A stretch of 64,000 nucleotides of DNA from Coniochaeta sp. PMI_546 (taxonomy: Eukaryota; Ascomycota; Sordariomycetes; Coniochaetales; Coniochaetaceae): positions 2,480,001-2,544,000 of the forward strand of contig MU271147.1 of NCBI GenBank assembly GCA_021432605.1, read 5' to 3'. Position numbers and translations under genes: made by a program. The notes beneath the pieces are model-generated. The model saw nothing but the letters and a program-made list of their open reading frames with translations, was not told the DNA's origin and searched no databases. The first letter of the stretch is position 1. Each line of letters begins with the position of its first letter. Positions 57,632 to 64,000 of this stretch are shown in pieces.

Positions 57632-58213
57632 GATGACTTTTGGTGTGTGTTTTGTGTGTGAAGGTTTTTGTTGTAGAGACTGATGAAGTGGTTTTTTGTT
57701 GCTTTGGATTGGACGATGTGAGAAAGACTGATGAGAGCAGAGCCCAACGAGAAGAAAAAGGCTACCGTGAGCTTCTATTTCAACCTCTCGAAGCTTTGCA
57801 CACGCAAGCTCAAGCTTTACCCAAGTTTGACGTCATACTGGTTCGAGAACGTAACTGAATGTTCCGCATCTCGATCTGAAGCCCCGCCAAACGTCATTTT
57901 GCCCATGTGACTGCTCCATCGTGGAGACGAGATCAGCGTGAATTGGACACTGACAGTGATTGAGCACGCGACAACGGTAAATTGGCCGGAAAATACGATT
58001 TAGCAAACAGCACAAACCAAGGATGATCTTCCAGAAAGCCCATCTGGTTCATGATTCAAGGTCTGTCCAATGCTCGCACACTAAACAAGCGATGTATACT
58101 GTGTATGCACGAATACGCACGCCGGCATGCTCCCCTGAGAACCCCAGACGCCCACTCTCCCAACCATCTATCAGGTATCGTACGTGTAGTGTAGGTATCA
58201 ACAACAAAAAATG
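57632..58213. other. tandem spacer
   Basis: Promoter of the small gene and 3' flank of the pantothenate kinase gene. No gene seen. Confidence 0.4.
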
Positions 58214-59906
58214 CTATACAACAACCACCTCCTCCCGCCGCTCCCCATCCTGCTGCTGCTGCTGCTGCCTCTCCTTGTCCGCCCTCCTGGCCTCGCGGAC
58301 GTGCCACTTGCCGAGCTCCTCCTCGAAGCTGCCGCGCCGCCCCCAGTTGCGCGGCTGCCTCTTGAGGAACGCGCCCACGGCGCCCAGGTACCCCTCGTGC
58401 CGCAGGAAGTACGCCTGCTTGCCGCCCTTGCTCCAGAACTTGATGGCGTAGCTGAGCGTGTTCATCGTCTGCGGGTGGCCGCGGATGAAGCTGCCGCCGA
58501 AGTAGATGTGCGAGAGGTTGTGGATCTGGCTCTGCAGGAACGCGATCTGGCCGATGTTGTTGCTGATGGCGTAGAGCAGGGAGCGGGAGATGTCGGCGCT
58601 GGTGAACCGCGAGGTGTTCGGCGGGTGGGGGTGGTCGATCTCCGACGGTTCGGCGGAGGGCGCGACGTCCGTGCCGTCTGAAGTGGAGTGGTGTGGTTGG
58701 TGGTGGTCTTTGTTGTGCAGCCCGCCGCTGTCCTCGGCCTCGTTCTCGGCCTCGCGCTTCATCCGGAAGACCTTGCCGAAGGAGCTGGCGATGGTGGTGC
58801 TCTTGAGCCCGATCTTGCCGTAGTCTGTGCCATAGATGTCGCCAACCAGCATGTCGACTTTGGTGTTGTCGCCGCGCGATGCCATGCTGAGCATCTCGTC
58901 GAAGCTGCGGGCGCCCGTCAGCAGGGAGAGCAGGCCCCAGAGCGTGCCGCCTCCGAGCGACGTGCCGCCCACGCGCTCGTACTCGCGCGGGCCCGAGACT
59001 TTGAGGAAGGACACGCCGGAGCCGATGTTGACTAGCAGGTAGGGGTAGATGTCGTCCGAGGGCTCGACGAAGTGCATAGGGTCGGTGTCGGAGTAGGTGA
59101 AGACTTCGCGGGGTATCTCTGTTATGAAAAAATCGAGGCCTGGTAGCCACACTGAATCAGTCTCACTTCCACTTTGCAAATTGTTCGCGGAAGCGCTTTG
59201 AAGGGCATACCAATTATTAAACACTCCATCTCGTCCTCGCGGAGCACATCAACGCCTAACTCGTCGCGGATCATGTCGTGATATTTGTACGCCCCACCAC
59301 CGGTGGCCATAACGCATAGCTCGCCCGGTCTGGAGCCATTGAGCGCCTGCTGTTTGTCTTTGAGGTCTTTCATAAACTCTATGCAGTCTCGTATGTGGTC
59401 TGTTTCGAAGCTGAGGAAGTTTAGTCGGCCACCGGGCTCGGTCGAATGCGCTTCTCGCGAGAAATACACCAGTTTCGCAAGGGAGCCGCCGATCTGTTAG
59501 GGTAGAGGGGACAATATTAGCAATCATGAACGGTGTGCTGAAGCCATGTGCAGCAGCTACATACATCAATGGCGACGTGGCTAACGACGGCAGTGTGATT
59601 TGGCAGCCGGATGTCCTTCGTCTGGTGGCCATTATGGTCGTAGGTCGTGGGCGAGGACTGGCCGTTACGCGGGGTACTGCTCCCCTGGTCGACGATGAAT
59701 GCGCCCGTGACGTTGATCTTGACGGATCCCGGGTGTGTGATGGCCGTGTCTATCTCTGCTGTGGTGGTCGCCGTCCTGGGCCGGCCAGTCTGCGACAGCA
59801 CAGTCGCCGAGTCCGAGTCGGCCGCTGTCTTGGCGTATCCGAGGCCGTCGCCGGATCCGGTCGGCAGCGGCTCGGCGGAATCGGCGTGGTAGGTCTCGGA
59901 CGTCAT
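58214..59906 (-). CDS. CAB1: pantothenate kinase (eukaryotic type II/PanK)
   Basis: First and controlling step of coenzyme A synthesis: ATP-dependent phosphorylation of pantothenate. Exons 59906-59565, 59493-59211 and 59139-58214 give 516 aa. The N-terminal 60 residues are a variable, Ser/Thr-rich extension. Then come KINVTGAFIVDQG, the nucleotide-binding AIDIGGSLAKLVYFSRE (split by intron 1), the GGGAYKYHDMI loop, IPREVFTYSD, LLVNIGSGVSFLKV, GGTSLGGGTLWGL, the DIYGTDYGKIGL segment and the late SHIYFGGSFIRGHP motif. These are the full PanK signature. A His/Asp-rich insert lies between the FGKV region and SRFTSADISRSLL. The C terminus carries a run of seven Gln followed by charged residues. 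Two in-phase acceptors 12 nt apart exist before exon 3. Confidence 0.94.
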
Positions 59907-60773
59907 AGTAAATGCAAAATACGGATAACGGTGGATAATGATGCAGTCATGGAGGCTTCATTGGGTCTATCTCGAGAGTCATTTTGGCGAGACAGGCTTT
60001 GGTAACTTTTTGTATCGCGGTGTTTCCTGGTAGTCTCAGTTTTACGATGTATCTTTCATCATGGACGTCTTTTTTGCTGGAGATTTATGGTGGTATCTCG
60101 GCTTTATCGATAGTCTGACCCCGGCAATTTGCGGGGAGGCCTTTGGACCGAGGCCAACCAGATTTAGGACAATCTAGTCGCTCTACAGGAGGATGACAGT
60201 ACAGTACAGGGAACCTCTCATCAGCCACTCGGCCTGGGCGGAAGTGCTGATCTTGGCTTTCCCACCGTATAAGGGACGGTCTACAACGTGTACACACACG
60301 GCTCATCGAACCGAGTCACTTGCAGCTTGGAATCTCGAGTCCGAGTCTATCGATTTGCCATTCAAGGCGTCGGTGAGATGTTGATCGATTCCAAAACCAC
60401 GTTGCTCACAAGATACCTCCATGAGAAAAAGCCAAGACAACATGTTCCTGCAGCGGGTGCTGCATACCTATGTACTGTGTGCATATATATGTGTGTGCCC
60501 CCCTCGTCCCAACAATTTTGAGATTTGTTTCCCGCAGTGTTAGACTCCTCGAACCTAGAAGTTCTCCGTCATGATATCGTATATAATTAAAGAGAGCAAG
60601 AACAAGAAAGAAGCGAGAGAGGGAAAAAAAAAGAACGAGAGACAACAATCCCAAGGAAGAAGACCCAGCCAGCCAGACCACATACTAATACAATACCGTA
60701 GTACCTTGCAATCCCATATAGACCTGTATGCTGTAACCCTTTTGTACCCTGTCTGCCTACCATAGTCCAAACC
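59907..60773. other. tandem spacer
   Basis: Pantothenate kinase promoter and 3' flank of the RGS gene. A purine run (GAGAGAGGGAAAAAAAAAG type) lies at 60590-60650. No gene seen. Confidence 0.4.
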
Positions 60774-62263
60774 CTAAAAGAAGCCTCCGCCAGGAACACC
60801 AACAAACACGCCCACCAGCGCGCCAGAAAGCAACAGACCCCCCAAAACACTCTGCACGAAGATCGTATCCTGGATCTGCCTCAGCGCGGGCTCCTGGACC
60901 CAGACCTGGCGGTCAAAGATCTTCCTGACGATGTTCCTCTTGTCGTACTTGACGACCCACGGCTCCTCCTCGTAGCTGTTGCTGGTCCCGAACGACTCGT
61001 AGCTCTGCGCCCGCCTCTTGCCCATCTCCGAGTCCGAGTCGAAGTCGGGCTCGAACAGCTCCCACGGCCGGACGTGCCGGTGGTGCAGCCCGTGCAGCAC
61101 GACGCACATGCCCTTCCACGCCGCTATCAGCGTGGCGAAGCCGATCACCCAGCCTATGGCGGCCAGGGCGCGGTAGCCGCGGGGCGCGCGCGACAGGGTG
61201 AGGAGTATGGCGGCCGCGGTGGCGAGGAGGATGGTGCCGACACCCAGACAGCGGGCGAACGTGACGCGAGCGGGGTTGCCGTTGCAGATCGACCAGCGGA
61301 TGAAGTTGGGGTGCGCCTGGTACCGCAGGCTGGACTCGATGCTGGCCGCCACGCTGCGGAAGGCGGACGGATGCGTTGTGCTTGAGAGGGCGTGGAGGAG
61401 CGTCTTCTGCTCCTTGCTGGATAGGTTGAGTTGCCGCGGGGAGCGGTCTGCGATGTAAGTTGCTACCACGCGGTCGATCTCTGCACGGAAGGGCTGGATT
61501 GTGACTGCGTCTGGTCAGTATATACTGCCCACGAGATGGTTATAGAGTGGTATCCGACTTACAGGGCTTCTCCGCACCGGCAGCAACGTACGCATCGCCG
61601 GCAAGATTCCTGTACGCAGCAGTCGTCCCGGAGAAGTTGGACCCATCATGGGAGCTCGTGTACAGCGAGTCGTGGTCCCTGTCCTTGGGCGTCATGGGCG
61701 GCGTGGAGAAGTTGGAGAAGCTATCGTCGTTCGTGGCCGAGATCGAGACCGACCCCTGGAGGGCAGGCTTCTCGAAATCGGTGCCGCGGAAAATATCGGC
61801 GGGCTCGGGGACACGACGCAGCTTCTCGGCCGCATCCTTCTGGATGCGAGCGGCGGCCTCGTCTTCCTGTCCTTGCGTCCATTCCGGCGACAGAGCACGC
61901 TCGCACTCGGGCACTTGCGTGAAGCGGGTCACGTAGTCGCGGTACCAGAGGAAGAACTGCAGGTTCTCGGCCGAGTGCTCGATGTAGATGAGGTAGTTCA
62001 TGAAGTCACGGATGGTGCATGGCTGGACGTTCTGTTAGCCACTCGTCACGCCGAAGGACATACCACACGATAGAGAAGCTTACCGGGCAAGTTCCGCCTT
62101 CGATGATATTATCGAAGGAGAGGGCTGGTGGGATACCGGCTGAGGCGCCGGATCTGCCAGATCTTAGAGAGACATCACCCTTTTCGGATGCACTGAGCGA
62201 GCTTCGGCTCGAGTTGGACGGTATATGCGAAGGGCGACGGTAGGTAAGCGGTAGCAGTCCCAT
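60774..62263 (-). CDS. RGS-domain membrane protein (RAX1/RgsB-like)
   Basis: Regulator-of-G-protein-signalling type protein with C-terminal membrane helices. Exons 62263-62084, 62031-61563 and 61504-60774 give 459 aa. A Ser-rich N terminus is followed by the RGS start at about residues 55-100 (CTIRDFMNYLIYIEHSAENL then QFFLWYRDYVTRF). A long Ser/Thr/Asp-rich insert interrupts the domain, and its second half resumes with TIQPFRAEIDRVVATYIAD. Three hydrophobic segments follow (CLGVGTILLATAAAILL, ALAAIGWVIGFATLIAAW and FVQSVLGGLLLSGALVGVFV), with a basic, Ser-rich loop between the second and third. This layout matches fungal Rax1-like proteins, which mark cell poles or damp Galpha signalling. 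Which of the two roles applies is not decidable here. Confidence 0.87.
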
Positions 62264-64000
62264 GTTTGCGTCTCACGACGAATGGTAACAGACGAGACAG
62301 CAGGAGGCGAGGGTGGCAAGGTGCAAAAGTATGCGTGCGGATTTACTCAGTTGGAAACCCAAGGCGTAGTAGGTTAAGTTCTAGAATGTCTCACCCGGTC
62401 TTCGACACCGGTATCTGAGTCAAAAAGGGCTGGAGAGGAAGAGAACTGCGGGACGAGACTCGAAGCAAGAATGTAGGCTAGGTTGTTGATATTTCTATCT
62501 GGCCTAGGACGAGTAGTGTATATGTCCTGAGTCCGTGCCACTCTGCTTGCCTCGCAACGTCCAATGCGAGAATCAGCTGTTTGCGGCAGCTCAAGTGAGA
62601 CATACAGACGGCTGCATGGTGGCTTTAGAGTGTGCTAAGTGTGTAATGACGTGCAGTTCTTGACAGCAAAGTCTCGAACTGGACTGGTCAATAAGAGGTT
62701 TCTGTCACATCCTCGCATCCCCTAGGCGAGGACACACTCGGCGATCGAGTGCTTGGCCTAGTGGTAGGGTGGCCATACTGGCCATCTAGTCCAAAAACTA
62801 GTCCATACGTTGCGGGGATGCTACGCCCCGGCTTCTTCCTCCGGACGCTATCATCTGGAAAAAAGCAAGGACCCGATGCAGTCCAGTCTCGAAGCGGCTT
62901 AAGCTGCATGGACCGACACCCAGACATACATGCCAATGCCGCAAGAGATCGTCATAGAGGCTGAAAGCCTCTCATTCTCATTGGTGCACACTGTTTCGGG
63001 CAGGGGGCCGTCAGTTTCGAGCTGGAAACATTTCTTTGTTCGCTTTTTCCAAGATGCAAGATCCCGATCTCGAAAACAATCTGGGGGCGGCGATATGGTT
63101 AGGGGGCGAAAATGAAGAACACGAATCACACAAATGTAAGAAATAGCTTCGTTCTGAATCTAAGACAGACGTCGATAGATGTGTCCATGACCGACAAGAT
63201 CTGTTCCGACAAAGATGTACTATGGTATGGATTTCCAACCACCGCAGCCCCCGGCTTGTGATAGCGGGGCTGCAGTCGGAGCTGCATACGAGGAAGCCAC
63301 ATCGGGAGGGAAAAGCAATTTCCTGAACCATGCTGTGTGGCCTGCTAGCTTGACAATATGAGCAAGGATGAAAAGCCACGAGGGAATCGGTGGGATAATG
63401 GTTAGATAAAGCAATTGTTACTCGGCTATCCATATCTTCGATCATACAAAGTCTGGATGGACTTGGCCTTCGTCCAGCCCGAGCATCACTTGGACGAGTT
63501 CAAATAGTTGCTTCGATGCTGGGGAGAAGATACTTTGTCGACATTTTGATATGCAGCATGTGAACGTGTGTAGACATTGATTGTGGTAGTATTCATAGGT
63601 ACACTTTTACAGTCCGATGTTCGATCACTGGCTCAGCTTGCCAATCAAGACTTGACCCCCTTACCTGACCCCCTGCGGGAATCCGATCAGATTCATGCTT
63701 ATCTCAACGACCTTTCCCCGTTCGGACTAGCTCGATCTCTCTATGTCTCATTGTCACATTGATTCCTGCCCTTCCGAAAAAAGAAGGCATCCTCGGCTCA
63801 GCCTGAGTATCTGAATTCTTGTTTGGCACCTCGTATCTTGAGGACATGTCGGCGCAGCTACATTTTGCTTTTTCTGCTTATCTTGGTCTTGGCTCAGACG
63901 GGGTGTCAAGCACTTGAGTTCCGTGGGAAGAGGGTTGGGGAGTGGGAAATCAAGACTGAATCTCACACGGGCGGCATGGACGGGTTCTGGGACCTTCCTC
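62264..64000. other. 1.7-kb gene-poor right edge
   Basis: RGS gene promoter and beyond. Short frames on both strands (62688-63445) have no domain. A D-arm-like stretch at 62752-62775 (GGCCTAGTGGTAGGG) is not part of a foldable tRNA. No gene seen up to the window end. Confidence 0.4.

Noticed and set aside
58056-59150. 364-codon minus-strand alternative frame in the pantothenate kinase gene
   Set aside because: Arg/Pro/His-rich composition and no family match; the overlapping frame carries all PanK motifs.
62742-62800. tRNA-like stretch GGCCTAGTGGTAGGG
   Set aside because: It resembles an A box, but no T arm, B box or acceptor pairing can be made around it.

Overview
This window looks like a chromosome segment of a filamentous ascomycete (Pezizomycotina, most likely a Sordariomycete; I cannot fix the order). 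The genes carry short introns of about 45-120 bp with GT..AG ends. Coding sequence is GC-rich while spacers are more mixed, gene order is non-operonic on both strands, and the families are typical of moulds (TRI12-type MFS pump, OPT transporter, GPI-type aspartic protease, S1/P1 nuclease, IIGHTHV-type secreted protein). I reconstructed spliced models by eye for 20 protein-coding genes and found two tRNA genes. Every exon sum that I give is a multiple of three. No virus-like element, DNA transposon, CRISPR array or prophage could be supported.

Layout. 0.3-12.4 kb: PQ-loop vacuolar transporter (-), S1/P1 nuclease (+), a secreted protein with a silk-like Ala/Gly repeat (+), the Asterix/PAT-complex subunit (-) and LEU2 3-isopropylmalate dehydrogenase (-, seven exons including a 21-nt micro-exon). 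12.4-15.8 kb: gene-free, with clusters of a TAGGTACC/CCTAAGG-type motif and a degenerate minisatellite. 15.8-31.1 kb: Mediator subunit Med12/Srb8 (+) preceded by a 9-codon uORF whose stop overlaps the start, a TRI12-family MFS pump (+), a signal peptide peptidase (+) and an oligopeptide transporter (-). 31.1-35.0 kb: gene-poor. 35.0-49.6 kb: molybdopterin synthase large subunit (-), an RBM5/10-like splicing factor (+), a GPI-type aspartic protease (+), SAICAR synthetase (+), an alpha/beta hydrolase (-) and a large disordered repeat protein (-). 49.6-64 kb: tRNA-Glu(CTC), an MFS transporter (-), an ADP-ribose Nudix hydrolase (+), tRNA-Thr(AGT), a small conserved-looking protein (-), pantothenate kinase (-) and an RGS-domain membrane protein (-).

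The genes do not form one pathway. They are a mix of housekeeping (leucine and purine synthesis, CoA and molybdenum cofactor synthesis, transcription, splicing, ER membrane biogenesis), signalling (RGS) and outward-facing functions (secreted nuclease and protease, peptide uptake, drug or toxin efflux). I see no biosynthetic gene cluster and no convincing undescribed multi-gene system. The most distinctive items are the silk-like secreted protein, the MED12 overlapping uORF, the LEU2 micro-exon, several in-phase alternative splice choices and the recurring spacer motif.
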